From contig NZ_RCZK01000006.1 of NCBI RefSeq assembly GCF_006438955.1, positions 183,193-247,192 of the forward strand: a stretch of DNA of 64,000 nucleotides. Reading direction: 5' to 3'. Every line of letters starts with the position of its first letter. Positions within the stretch are counted from its first letter, which is position 1. Below are positions 16,788 through 24,917 of this stretch, piece by piece. The DNA is from Sphingomonas oligophenolica (GTDB lineage Bacteria > Pseudomonadota > Alphaproteobacteria > Sphingomonadales > Sphingomonadaceae). The notes under the pieces were generated by a model. That model saw only the letters and a program-made list of their open reading frames with translations. It made no database searches and had not been told where the DNA came from. The position numbers were made by a program, and so were the translations under genes.

Positions 16788-18622
16788 ACCGCACGCTGGC
16801 ACTGGCCCTGAAGCTCACGATCCTCCCACTCGCGATCGCCCCTCTGCCCGCGCTCGCCGCCCCCGCCGACGGCGCGCCTGCGATCACCACCCGCCAGCCC
16901 GCAATCAAGGCGGATCGCATCCCCGACCAGCTCGATGCCGCGCAACGCGACGGCTATCGCGCGGTGTTCGCCGCGATCCGCGACGGCCAGTGGCAGAACG
17001 CGCAGATCGGGCTCGACGCGATGAAGCCCGGTCCCTTGCACGCCATCGCCCGTGCCGAACTCTACACCGCCAAGGGCTCGCCCCGCGTCGAGATGGAGCC
17101 GCTCGTCGCGCTCCTCAACCAGGCCCCCGAACTCCCCGAGGCGGACCAGATCGCGCGCCTCGCCCGCTTGCGCGGCGCGACCGACCTGCCCCCGCTGCCC
17201 GCGGCGCAGCGCCTGGTCTGGCGCGACGGCGCGCCCACCCGGATCCGCGCCAAGAGCGTCCGTAGCGACGAGATCGCCGCGGCCCTCGCGACCCAGATGG
17301 TGCCGTTCATCAAGGTCGATGACGGCGCCTCGGCACAGGGCTTGCTCGACGCGACCGAGGGTCTGTCCCCCGAAGCGCTGACCGAATGGCAGGCCAAGAC
17401 CGCGTGGATGTATTTCCTCTCCGCCGACGACACCAATGCGCGCGCGATGGGGATGAAGGCCGCCAACGGCGAAGGCGACTGGGCGATCCAGGGTCGCTGG
17501 ACCGCCGCGCTCTCGGCGTGGCGCCAGAATGATTGTGCTGCGTCGGAGTCCGGGTTCGAAGGCGTCGCCGCCCGCGCGGGCGATGTCGACCTGCGCGCCG
17601 CTGGGATGTACTGGGCCGCACGCGCCGACATGGCGTGCGGGCGCCCCGACAAGGTCCAGCCCCGGCTACAGGCCGCGGCGCAGTTCACCGAAAGCTTCTA
17701 CGGCCAGCTCGCGCGCCAGGCGCTCGGCCTCGCCGACAAGGCCGCGCCAATCCCCGGTCGCGTCGCCGCCGACTGGAAACTGCTCGACAACCGCCCCAAC
17801 GTCCGCGTCGCCGCCGCGCTCGCCGAGATCGGCGAGACCGACCTCGCCGACGACGTCGTCCGCCAGCAGGCGAAGATCGGGAACCCGGGCGAATTTTCCT
17901 CGCTGGTCCGCGTTGCCGAGGCGTTGAACCTGCCCGCAACCACCGTCTGGCTCGCGCACAATTGTCCGCAGGGGGTCACCACCACCGCCGAGGCGCGTTA
18001 CCCGACCCCCAACTGGACCCCCGACAGCGGCTGGCGCGTCGACAAGTCGCTGGTCTACGCGCACACGCTCCAGGAATCGGGCTTCCGCAACAAGGTCGTC
18101 AGCCCCGCGGGCGCCTATGGGCTGATGCAGATCATGCCCGCCGCCGCGACCGATTTCGCGCGCGAACAGGGTCGCGGCGCGATCGACAAGGCCGAACTCA
18201 CCAATCCCTCGACCAACATGGACATCGGCCAGCGCCACCTCGAACGCCTCCGCGACATGGCCAGCGTCACCGGCGGGCTGCTCCCCAAGGTGATCGCGGC
18301 GTATAATGCGGGGCCGAAGCCGGTCGGCGACTGGAACGCCATCGTCCGCGATAACGGCGACCCGCTGCTTTACATCGAAAGCATCCCCTATTGGGAAACC
18401 CGCGGCTATGTCGTCACGGTGATGCGCAACTATTGGATGTACGAGGCGCAGAACGGCAAGACTGCGATGCCCAGCCGCGCCGCGCTCGCGCAGGGCATGT
18501 GGCCGCGCTTCCCCGGCCTCCCCGGCGCCACCGCGATCCGGATGAACGCGCGCGCCTCCACCACCGCGATCGCGGTGAATGCTAACGTCTCGCCGCAATC
18601 GACGACGGTTAGCGCGAACTGA
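16784..18622 (+). CDS. Soluble lytic murein transglycosylase (Slt family)
   Basis: 612-residue periplasmic enzyme cleaving the MurNAc-GlcNAc bond of peptidoglycan to 1,6-anhydro ends. An N-terminal signal peptide (about residues 1-26, ending A-L-A-A) is followed by a long helical superhelix (about 50-400). The C-terminal SLT domain has catalytic Glu431 in L-Q-E-S-G-F, G-L-M-Q-I-M-P, A-Y-N-A-G-P and P-Y-W-E-T-R-G-Y-V. The GTG start overlaps the stop of the UDG-like gene (GTGA), so translation is coupled. Confidence 0.92.
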   Translation: MNRTLALALKLTILPLAIAPLPALAAPADGAPAITTRQPAIKADRIPDQLDAAQRDGYRAVFAAIRDGQWQNAQIGLDAMKPGPLHAIARAELYTAKGSPRVEMEPLVALLNQAPELPEADQIARLARLRGATDLPPLPAAQRLVWRDGAPTRIRAKSVRSDEIAAALATQMVPFIKVDDGASAQGLLDATEGLSPEALTEWQAKTAWMYFLSADDTNARAMGMKAANGEGDWAIQGRWTAALSAWRQNDCAASESGFEGVAARAGDVDLRAAGMYWAARADMACGRPDKVQPRLQAAAQFTESFYGQLARQALGLADKAAPIPGRVAADWKLLDNRPNVRVAAALAEIGETDLADDVVRQQAKIGNPGEFSSLVRVAEALNLPATTVWLAHNCPQGVTTTAEARYPTPNWTPDSGWRVDKSLVYAHTLQESGFRNKVVSPAGAYGLMQIMPAAATDFAREQGRGAIDKAELTNPSTNMDIGQRHLERLRDMASVTGGLLPKVIAAYNAGPKPVGDWNAIVRDNGDPLLYIESIPYWETRGYVVTVMRNYWMYEAQNGKTAMPSRAALAQGMWPRFPGLPGATAIRMNARASTTAIAVNANVSPQSTTVSAN

Positions 18623-18666
18623 TTCCCGGGTGGCTGGGGACTGGCGTGAGATGATCAGAATCTGAT

Positions 18667-18756
18667 CCGTTCGCCCTGAGCTTGTCGAAGCCTGTCCTGA
18701 GCTTCGCCGAAGGGAGCCTGAGACTCACCGTGCTTCGACAAGCTCAGCACGAACGG
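18667..18756. repeat. REP-like repeat cluster
   Basis: A degraded GCCCT-type copy, a second altered GAGC-loop copy, and an inverted perfect GTGCT/AGCAC-stem copy ending at 18756. They fill the 201-base gap between the transglycosylase and the convergent Crp/Fnr gene, where they could also limit read-through. Confidence 0.8.
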
Positions 18757-18823
18757 TGCTTGGTAAATTCGTCGTGGTCCGGACCAACCTTCTAGCCGCC
18801 ACCCCAGCCTCCACCCGACCGCC

Positions 18824-19546
18824 TCACCCGCTGCGATGGTTCAACCGCCCATGCAGATAATTGTCGTCGAATCCCGCGATTTTCGCCAACCGCGCCAGAT
18901 CGGACACGATCACCGAGCCGGGCCGCATCTCGAGCGCGCCCGCCTCGCGGAGTTTCTTGACGACCCGGTTGGTATGAACCGGCGTCAGCCCGACCGCATC
19001 GGCCAGCACAATCTGCGAAAACGGCATTTCATATGGGCCATCGCCAGTCAGGCCGATGTTACGCATCCGAAAGCACAGTTCGCACAACAGATGCGCGACG
19101 CGCTCCATCGTGGTACGGCGACCCATGCTCACGATCGTCGCGCGAAGCACCCCCTCGTCGACCAGCTGGGTCCACCAGAACGCCTTGGACAGGCTGGGCC
19201 GCGCATCGATCAGCGCCTCCATGCGCGCGCGCGGGATGGTCGCGATCCGCGCCTTGGTCAGAGTCGCGATGCTGTGATCCATTTCAGCCAGGACCCCGGC
19301 GTGAAGGTCGCAAAAGTCGCCCGGCATCATGAACGCGATGATCTGACGCCCGCCGTCGGGGAGCATCTTGTACCGGCACGCCCAGCCCGCCAGCACGACG
19401 AACACCGCACTCGGCGCGCCCTCGCGGATCAGGTCGTGGCCGGGGGGAAGGCTGCGCGACTGGTGACAGGCATCATCGAGCAGTTGCTCGTCGTCGCGAG
19501 AGAGCGGAGCGTAGCCGCGGATCTTGTCGACAAACGGATTGGTCAT
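18824..19546 (-). CDS. Crp/Fnr family transcriptional regulator
   Basis: 240 residues. An N-terminal cyclic-nucleotide-binding fold (P-P-G-H-D-L-I-R-E-G, later G-D-F-C-D-L-H-A) is followed by a dimer helix and a C-terminal winged HTH with F-S-Q-I-V-L-A-D-A-V-G-L-T-P-V-H-T-N-R. There is no N-terminal Cys cluster, so it is not an oxygen-sensing FNR. The recognition helix has V-H-T-N-R rather than the E-x-x-S-R of FNR/FixK, so its site may differ. It follows the ECF sigma gene on the same strand. ATG 19546 gives the family N-terminus. Confidence 0.9.
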   Translation of the reverse strand: MTNPFVDKIRGYAPLSRDDEQLLDDACHQSRSLPPGHDLIREGAPSAVFVVLAGWACRYKMLPDGGRQIIAFMMPGDFCDLHAGVLAEMDHSIATLTKARIATIPRARMEALIDARPSLSKAFWWTQLVDEGVLRATIVSMGRRTTMERVAHLLCELCFRMRNIGLTGDGPYEMPFSQIVLADAVGLTPVHTNRVVKKLREAGALEMRPGSVIVSDLARLAKIAGFDDNYLHGRLNHRSG

Positions 19547-19588
19547 GACGGCCCCTGACGTCGTCGCGATCACCACGGCGGCCTGAAA

Positions 19589-19602
19589 TTAATATAGATC
19601 AG
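19589..19602 (-). promoter_or_regulatory. Degenerate FNR-like palindrome
   Basis: On the minus strand, CTGATCTATATTAA matches TTGAT-N4-ATCAA at 8 of 10 fixed positions. It is 43 bases before the Crp/Fnr ATG and may be an autoregulatory site. Weak on its own. Confidence 0.3.
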
Positions 19603-19612
19603 GAATATGCCG

Positions 19613-20224
19613 TCACACAAGCGCGCGTTCATCCGTTTCGGCAGCGAAAAAATCGTGACGCATCACCGTGGGCCCTTCCCGGATCCGGCGCTTCATCGCG
19701 TCGATCGAGATTCCCTGGCGTCCCGCCAGCTCAGGATAGGTCGCGCCGTCGAAAAATGCCGCGCAGATCGCATGGCGCTGCCGGGGATCGAGCTTGGCGA
19801 GACACTGTTCCAGTGGCTGCGCCGGTTTTGTACTGATGCATCGGTCGACGATCCGGACGGCATCATCGATCGGCAGCGCCCGGGACGCCGCTTCGCTCGC
19901 TCGCCGCCAGGCGATCGCGTGGTCGCGCGCGATCGACGCGAGCCATGTCATCGCGGAGCCTCCGGCAGGATCCCACGCCCCGGCGCGCTGCCAGATCGTC
20001 TGATACACGTCGTGCAGCACGTCTTCCGCCGCCTGCCGCTCGCCGCACACCCGCAGGCAGATGCCGAACAATCTGGCCGAGGTCATCGCGTACAGCTCGC
20101 GCAGCGCGTGTCGATCGCGCTCCCCCGTTCGCTGCAACGCGTCCGCCAGCTCGATCGTAGCCGCGAATCGTCCGTCATCGCCCGGTCGTTCCCGCGCGAC
20201 CGCACCGCGCGCAGCGCTAATCAA
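19613..20224 (-). CDS. ECF-type RNA polymerase sigma factor
   Basis: 203 residues with region 2 (R-L-F-G-I-C-L-R-V-C-G then D-V-L-H-D-V-Y-Q-T-I-W) and region 4 (L-D-P-R-Q-R-H-A-I, Y-P-E-L-A, S-I-D-A-M-K-R-R-I-R). It would redirect RNA polymerase to a stress regulon. The only start that includes the full N-terminus is TTG 20224, overlapping the end of the upstream kinase gene. No anti-sigma gene is adjacent; the neighbours are a sensor kinase upstream and a Crp/Fnr regulator downstream, so control may run through the kinase. Confidence 0.85.
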   Translation of the reverse strand: MISAARGAVARERPGDDGRFAATIELADALQRTGERDRHALRELYAMTSARLFGICLRVCGERQAAEDVLHDVYQTIWQRAGAWDPAGGSAMTWLASIARDHAIAWRRASEAASRALPIDDAVRIVDRCISTKPAQPLEQCLAKLDPRQRHAICAAFFDGATYPELAGRQGISIDAMKRRIREGPTVMRHDFFAAETDERALV

Positions 20225-20951
20225 CCCAGGCTTCCTCGGCGATTACGATCGCCGGTACGCCGACCGTTACGCACCAGCCTGCGCCGTTGACGTTCGTCGA
20301 GCGCACCACGGTCGCGTCCAGCACATGAGCCAGCCGGTCGAGCAGCCCGAAGCCTTGCCCCAACCCGTGGCTATTGGGGACGCCGACGCCGTCGTCGGCA
20401 ACCATCAGCGCAATTCCGTCGTCCCGATGCTCCAGCGAGACCGTGATCGTTCCCGGCCCGCCCGCCGGAAACGCATATTTCAGCGCGTTGATCACGAGCT
20501 CGCTGCACATCAGCGCCAGCGCACGCCGGTGCTCGGGCGGCGCGAACACCTCTTCGCCGACCACCTCCACCGCGATCCCGCGGGCGCGACCGAACATTTG
20601 CGCCAGCCGCACCGCGATCTCGCTCACCAGCGCGAAACACGGCACCGGGGCGGGATGATCGCCATCGCGACCCAGCAGCTCATAGGTGCGCGCCAGCGAC
20701 CGGGCCGGCGCCGCCGACGCCGCGACGTTCCAGCGATTCGCCGGATCGGCGACGACATGCGCCAGCGATAGCGACAGCTGCGCCAGATTCTTGGCGCGAT
20801 GCACCGCGTCGACGCGCCACAGCATCGCCAAGTCGCGCGCGTGGTCGTCACCGCCCCGCTGGCGATCGGCCCCTGGCGGCGCGAACAGGTCGAGCAGCAG
20901 TGTCTCCACACCGACCGGCGTGGGTGTTGGAATCTGGGCGTAGCTGGTCAT
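20217..20951 (-). CDS. Sensor histidine kinase (HWE/HisKA2-like), soluble
   Basis: 244 residues with no membrane segment. The phosphoacceptor helix is H-R-A-K-N-L-A-Q-L near residue 52, similar to the H-R-x-K-N of HWE/HisKA2 kinases. The ATPase domain follows with E-L-V-I-N-A-L-K-Y-A-F (N box) and D-D-G-V-G-V-P (G1), then a short G-Q-G-F-G-L-L. Kinases of this class act on PhyR-type general stress signalling in sphingomonads, but no PhyR or NepR is seen here. The stop overlaps the sigma factor start. A perfect TTGAT-N4-ATCAA site lies 72 bases upstream. Confidence 0.8.
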   Translation of the reverse strand: MTSYAQIPTPTPVGVETLLLDLFAPPGADRQRGGDDHARDLAMLWRVDAVHRAKNLAQLSLSLAHVVADPANRWNVAASAAPARSLARTYELLGRDGDHPAPVPCFALVSEIAVRLAQMFGRARGIAVEVVGEEVFAPPEHRRALALMCSELVINALKYAFPAGGPGTITVSLEHRDDGIALMVADDGVGVPNSHGLGQGFGLLDRLAHVLDATVVRSTNVNGAGWCVTVGVPAIVIAEEAWVD

Positions 20952-21022
20952 GTGGAATTCCCAAGAACGGTCGATTACTGACGCAACGCTCCTCGACAAT
21001 AACAGCCGCGCCGACCCCCTAG

Positions 21023-21036
21023 TTGATTGTAATCAA
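21023..21036. promoter_or_regulatory. FNR/FixK-type palindrome
   Basis: TTGATTGTAATCAA is a perfect TTGAT-N4-ATCAA box between the divergent kinase-sigma operon (ATG 72 bases away) and the small gene at 21186 (150 bases away). A Crp/Fnr gene lies 1.5 kb away in the same group. Confidence 0.65.
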
Positions 21037-21159
21037 GGCAAACCGTCGAAATCGCACCGGCGCATAGATTAGGGTTGTGGCGGGCGATCCGCATCGCGCC
21101 CATGATCGGCGGATCGACGGCAATCGAACCAGGCGCCGTCGGCAGAGAGAAACATGCTC

Positions 21160-21180
21160 CCGCCTGATGACGACAGGCGG
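21160..21180 (+). promoter_or_regulatory. Hairpin just upstream of start codon 21186
   Basis: CCGCCTG and CAGGCGG arms (7 bp) around a 7-base loop, ending 5 bases before the ATG. It occupies the place of the ribosome binding site, and no clear purine-rich site is left exposed. It may control translation of the small gene. Confidence 0.4.
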
Positions 21181-21185
21181 ATCGC

Positions 21186-21467
21186 ATGTTCCAGAACCCC
21201 AACGACCACGAAGAGCGCGGCGCCACCCCCCCCATCATCGAGCCCGATGCACACGGCCAGGCGGCACTGATGCTGGCCGAAAGCATCCTGCACGCGCTGA
21301 TCGAAACGCGCACCTTCACCCTCGAACAGGCGCTGTCGGTCGTCGCCACCGCGCAGGAGATCAAGGTCGAATTCGCGCAACTCGCGGGCGAATCGCAACG
21401 ACGGATGCGCGCCTCGCTCGATTTGTTGTCGATGATTGCGGGCAGCCTGCAGCACGAACTCGGCTAG
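21186..21467 (+). CDS. Small hypothetical protein (93 aa)
   Basis: 93 residues with no recognised family. The first 25 residues are polar (N, D, E, H, P) and probably disordered. Residues 26-93 are predicted helical with Ala/Leu/Glu (L-M-L-A-E-S-I-L-H-A-L-I-E), suggesting a small helical bundle or a regulator-binding peptide. It has no signal or membrane segment. It is divergent from the kinase-sigma operon and shares with it the intergenic FNR-type box, which suggests common regulation. Confidence 0.6.
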   Translation: MFQNPNDHEERGATPPIIEPDAHGQAALMLAESILHALIETRTFTLEQALSVVATAQEIKVEFAQLAGESQRRMRASLDLLSMIAGSLQHELG

Positions 21468-21490
21468 CAGGCGATGACCTCACCTAAAAT

Positions 21491-21519
21491 CCGTTCGTGC
21501 TGAGCTTGTCGAAGCACGG
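21491..21519. repeat. REP-like hairpin (GTGCT type)
   Basis: Single GTGCT/AGCAC-stem copy with the GAGCTTGTCGA loop; a broken GCCCTTCGAC half-copy follows at 21530-21539. It lies in the 338-base gap before moaB, which holds no gene. Confidence 0.8.
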
Positions 21520-21698
21520 TGAGACTCACGCCCTTCGACCCGGCCCCATGAAAGCAATGGTGTCGGCGTCGCTGTCCTACACGCGCGAACCATGTCATCG
21601 TTCCGATCGCTCATTCTTAGCCTCGATCCACCCGTCCTCACCCGGCGATACACCGCGTCCCGCGCACTCGGTTCGTCGCATTTTCCGACCGTACGTCG

Positions 21699-21761
21699 CG
21701 TTACCTTCGTTACCTTTGCCCCCCGATCGCACCGCGCGCTGTCGTGACCATTCGTGACCTT
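21699..21761. promoter_or_regulatory. Direct repeats upstream of moaB
   Basis: Two tandem CGTTACCTT units (21699-21716), then CGTGACCATT and CGTGACCTT (21743-21761), 45-107 bases before the moaB ATG. Four related half-sites with 9-10 bp spacing could be a regulator site. The rest of the 338-base gap (21468-21805) shows only the REP copy. Confidence 0.35.
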
Positions 21762-21805
21762 CCACCCACCTTCCCCGTCGCGCCGCGATCCGGCATAGCG
21801 GCGCG

Positions 21806-22333
21806 ATGCCGATCGATCCTGCGCTCACCTTCCTCCCCGTCGCGATCGCGGTCCTCACCGTGTCCGACACCCGCACCGCCGCCGACGATCGTTCGGGCGA
21901 CGCGCTGGTCGACCGGCTGACCCAGGCGGGCCACCTCCTCGCCGCCCGCGCGATCGTCACCGACGACGCCGACGCCATCGTCGCGCAGCTCGACTCGTGG
22001 ATCGACGACCCCGCGATCGATGTCGTCATCACCACCGGCGGCACCGGAGTCACCGGGCGCGACGTGACGCCCGAAGCGATCGAACAGGTCGCGACCCGGA
22101 TGATCCCCGGCTTCGGCGAATATTTCCGCTACGTCAGCATCGCCTCGATCGGCAGCTCGACGATCCAGAGCCGCGCGTGCGCGTGCGTCGCGCGCGGCAC
22201 CTATGTCTTCGCGCTCCCAGGCTCGACCGGCGCGGTCAAGGATGGCTGGGACCTGGTCCTGCGCGACCAGCTCGATAGCCGCCACCGCCCGTGCAATTTC
22301 GTCGAGCTGATGCCGCGCCTCACCGAACGCTGA
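21806..22333 (+). CDS. moaB: Molybdenum cofactor biosynthesis protein B
   Basis: 175-residue cytosolic MoaB/Mog-family protein, adenylating molybdopterin or acting redundantly with MogA. It shows V-S-D-T-R near residue 20, D-D at about 52, the conserved [11 protein letters not shown] and the [11 protein letters not shown] block. No other moa gene is adjacent. Confidence 0.93.
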   Translation: MPIDPALTFLPVAIAVLTVSDTRTAADDRSGDALVDRLTQAGHLLAARAIVTDDADAIVAQLDSWIDDPAIDVVITTGGTGVTGRDVTPEAIEQVATRMIPGFGEYFRYVSIASIGSSTIQSRACACVARGTYVFALPGSTGAVKDGWDLVLRDQLDSRHRPCNFVELMPRLTER

Positions 22334-22373
22334 TGTTCTTGCTATGTTCCATGCGTTGAGGTAGTCCTCGGGG

Positions 22374-23444
22374 ATGGCGAGTCCCCGGCCTCATCGCGGC
22401 GCGACGCTCAACGCGGCCAGCCGCCGCTTCAACCTGTCGCAGACGCTGGCGGATGGCGACTGGCTCGATGCGGTCGAGGCGATCGACGGCGCACCGCCGC
22501 CGCTGCGGACCACGGTGACGGTCGAACACCCGCGCACGATCATCAGCCGCAACCAGTCCCCGGACATCCCGTTCGATCGCTCGATCAACCCCTATCGGGG
22601 CTGCGAACATGGCTGCATCTATTGTTTCGCGCGGCCCACCCATGCCTATCACGATCTGTCGCCTGGACTCGATTTCGAAACCCGCCTCTTCGCCAAGCCG
22701 CAGGCGGCGGCACTGCTCCGTGCGGAACTGTCGCGGCCCGGCTATACCGCGCAACCGATGGCGCTCGGCACCAACACCGATCCTTATCAGCCGATCGAGG
22801 CGACCTGGCGGATTACCCGCGGCGTGATCGAGGTGCTGTGCGAAACCGACCACCCGCTGACGATCACGACCAAATCCGATCGCGTGCTCCGCGATCTCGA
22901 CCTGCTCGGCCCCATGGCGTCGAAGGGGCTCGCCGCGGTCGCAGTGTCGATCACCTCGCTCGATCCCAAGGTCGCGCTGACCGTCGAGCCGCGCGCGCCG
23001 CACCCCGAACGGCGGCTCACCGCGGTTCGCCGCCTCGCCGATGCGGGGGTGCCGGTCTATGTCTCGATCGCCCCGGTCATCCCCGCGATCACCGATCACG
23101 AGATCGAACATCTGATCGAGCGCGCCGCCGAAGCGGGCGCGAAGGCCGCGTTCTTCCTCCCCGTCCGCCTGCCGCACGAGGTCGCGCCGCTGTTCCGTGC
23201 CTGGCTCGACACCCATTTCCCAGATCGCGCCGCCAAGGTGATGGCGACGATCCGCTCGCTCCGCGGCGGGCGCGACAACGATCCCGATTTCGGGTCGCGG
23301 ATGAAGGGCAGCGGCCCGTGGGCCGACCTGCTCCGCACCCGCTTCCAGATCGCGTGCCGCAGGCACGGCCTCAACCGCGAACGGATCACGCTCCGCACCG
23401 ATCTCTTCCGCCCGCCCCGCGGCCCGCAAGGCGAGTTGTTCTAG
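22374..23444 (+). CDS. PA0069 family radical SAM protein
   Basis: 356-residue radical SAM enzyme. The cluster motif reads C-E-H-G-C-I-Y-C (C-x3-C-x2-C) near residue 81, preceded by S-I-N-P-Y-R-G, with the downstream T-K-S-D-R-V-L-R-D and S-I-A-P-V-I-P blocks typical of the Rv2578c/PA0069 group. It is predicted to bind a [4Fe-4S] cluster and cleave S-adenosylmethionine. The reaction is not established for the family; some relatives resemble spore photoproduct lyase. It starts 40 bases after moaB and may be co-transcribed. Confidence 0.9.
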   Translation: MASPRPHRGATLNAASRRFNLSQTLADGDWLDAVEAIDGAPPPLRTTVTVEHPRTIISRNQSPDIPFDRSINPYRGCEHGCIYCFARPTHAYHDLSPGLDFETRLFAKPQAAALLRAELSRPGYTAQPMALGTNTDPYQPIEATWRITRGVIEVLCETDHPLTITTKSDRVLRDLDLLGPMASKGLAAVAVSITSLDPKVALTVEPRAPHPERRLTAVRRLADAGVPVYVSIAPVIPAITDHEIEHLIERAAEAGAKAAFFLPVRLPHEVAPLFRAWLDTHFPDRAAKVMATIRSLRGGRDNDPDFGSRMKGSGPWADLLRTRFQIACRRHGLNRERITLRTDLFRPPRGPQGELF

Positions 23445-23471
23445 CGCGCGCATGCGGGCTATGGCATCGTC

Positions 23472-24917
23472 ATGGGGGACTGGATGTCGACGCGCCGTTC
23501 GGGCTGGTGGCTGTTCGCGGCGCTCGCCATGCTCGCGCTGCTGTTGCGGCTGCCCGATATCGGCAACCCGCTGATCGACCTCGATGATCAACTCTACCTG
23601 CTCGTCGGCGACCGGATGCGCGCGGGCGCGATCCCCTATGTCGATATCTGGGACAGGAAGCCGGTTGGACTGTTCGTCATCTACTGGATGGCGCGCTCGC
23701 TCGGCGGCGACAAGTGGCAGGTGTATCAGCTGCTCGCGCTCGCGGTGGCGGCGGGCACCGCGTCGCTGGTCGGCCTACTCGCGCAGCGCGCTGCCGGATC
23801 GGCGTCGTCCCTGCGCGTCGGCATTGCCGCTGGCGCGGTCTATCTCGTGTGGATCGCGCTGCTGGGCGGGCGCGGCGGACAGTCACCGGTCTTCTACAAC
23901 CCGATGATGGCGGGCGCGGCGTGGCTGACATGGCGGGCGACGACGGCGGAAGCGCACCAGCGGCGGTGGGGCATCGCCGCGATGCTGCTAGCGGGACTGG
24001 CGCTGCAGGTGAAGCCCGCCGCGGTGTTCGAGGGGGTCTGGTTCGGCATCGCGCTGCTCGTTGCGGCATGGCGCACTGGCGAGCGGCGGGCCATGCCACT
24101 CTATGCGGGCTCGCTCGTCGCGGCGGCGCTCCTTCCGACGCTGCTCGCATTCGGCGTGTACGCTGCGATCGGTCACGCCGATGCGTGGTGGTTCGCGAAC
24201 GTCCGCTCGATCTTCCTGCGTGCGACGACGCCGGGCGAGCATGCGGCGATGCGGCTCGGCGGGATCACGCTCGTGCTGCTGGTGCCGTTCACCGTGGCGG
24301 TCGTCGGGCTGGCGCGCGCGGCGCAGGGGCGGTGGCTGATCGCCGGGTGGCTCATCGCCGCCATCGCGGGCTTGCTCGCGATCCCGCCCTATTTCAATCA
24401 CTATGCGCTCCCGCTGGTCGTCCCGATCGCGGTGCTCGCGGGCGTCGCGATGGCGGCCAGCCGACCACTCACTTGGCTGGTCGCGGCGGCGGGGGCGGGC
24501 ATGCTGCTCTTTTCGGGCTACCCGCATCTTGGCGAAACCCCGCGCGCGCGGCGACAGGTCGCGGCCGCGGTGGCGCTCGTTAACCGGTATCGCGGCGCGG
24601 GGTGCCTGTTCGCGTTCTCGGCACCGCCGGTGCTCTACGAAGCAAGCGATTCGTGCCTGCCCACGCGATGGCCGTTCGAAACGCATCTGACCCTGCTGGC
24701 CGAAGCGCCGGCGATCGGGGTCAATCCGCGCGCGGAAGTCGCGCGCGTGCTGGCCGTGCGCCCGCCGGTGATCGTCGCGGGGCGCGCGATCGGGCCGTTT
24801 GACCCCGCGGTCTACGCCGCGACCGCCGCGGTGCTTGCACGCGACTATCGCCCCGTCGGGACCGCGCTCGGCGCCACCGTCTATGCGCTCAAGCGGCGAC
24901 CAGCCGATAATCCTTGA
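23472..24917 (+). CDS. GT39/ArnT-like membrane glycosyltransferase
   Basis: 481-residue integral membrane protein with about ten hydrophobic helices. The first periplasmic loop has the family pattern [16 protein letters not shown] near residue 30, with acidic residues where GT-C enzymes bind metal and lipid-phosphate sugar. It is followed by a D-R-K-P-V-G stretch. It would transfer a sugar from a polyprenyl-phosphate donor to lipid or protein at the periplasmic face; the acceptor is unknown. The last 29 bases overlap the end of the convergent acyl-CoA ligase gene. Confidence 0.78.
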   Translation: MGDWMSTRRSGWWLFAALAMLALLLRLPDIGNPLIDLDDQLYLLVGDRMRAGAIPYVDIWDRKPVGLFVIYWMARSLGGDKWQVYQLLALAVAAGTASLVGLLAQRAAGSASSLRVGIAAGAVYLVWIALLGGRGGQSPVFYNPMMAGAAWLTWRATTAEAHQRRWGIAAMLLAGLALQVKPAAVFEGVWFGIALLVAAWRTGERRAMPLYAGSLVAAALLPTLLAFGVYAAIGHADAWWFANVRSIFLRATTPGEHAAMRLGGITLVLLVPFTVAVVGLARAAQGRWLIAGWLIAAIAGLLAIPPYFNHYALPLVVPIAVLAGVAMAASRPLTWLVAAAGAGMLLFSGYPHLGETPRARRQVAAAVALVNRYRGAGCLFAFSAPPVLYEASDSCLPTRWPFETHLTLLAEAPAIGVNPRAEVARVLAVRPPVIVAGRAIGPFDPAVYAATAAVLARDYRPVGTALGATVYALKRRPADNP

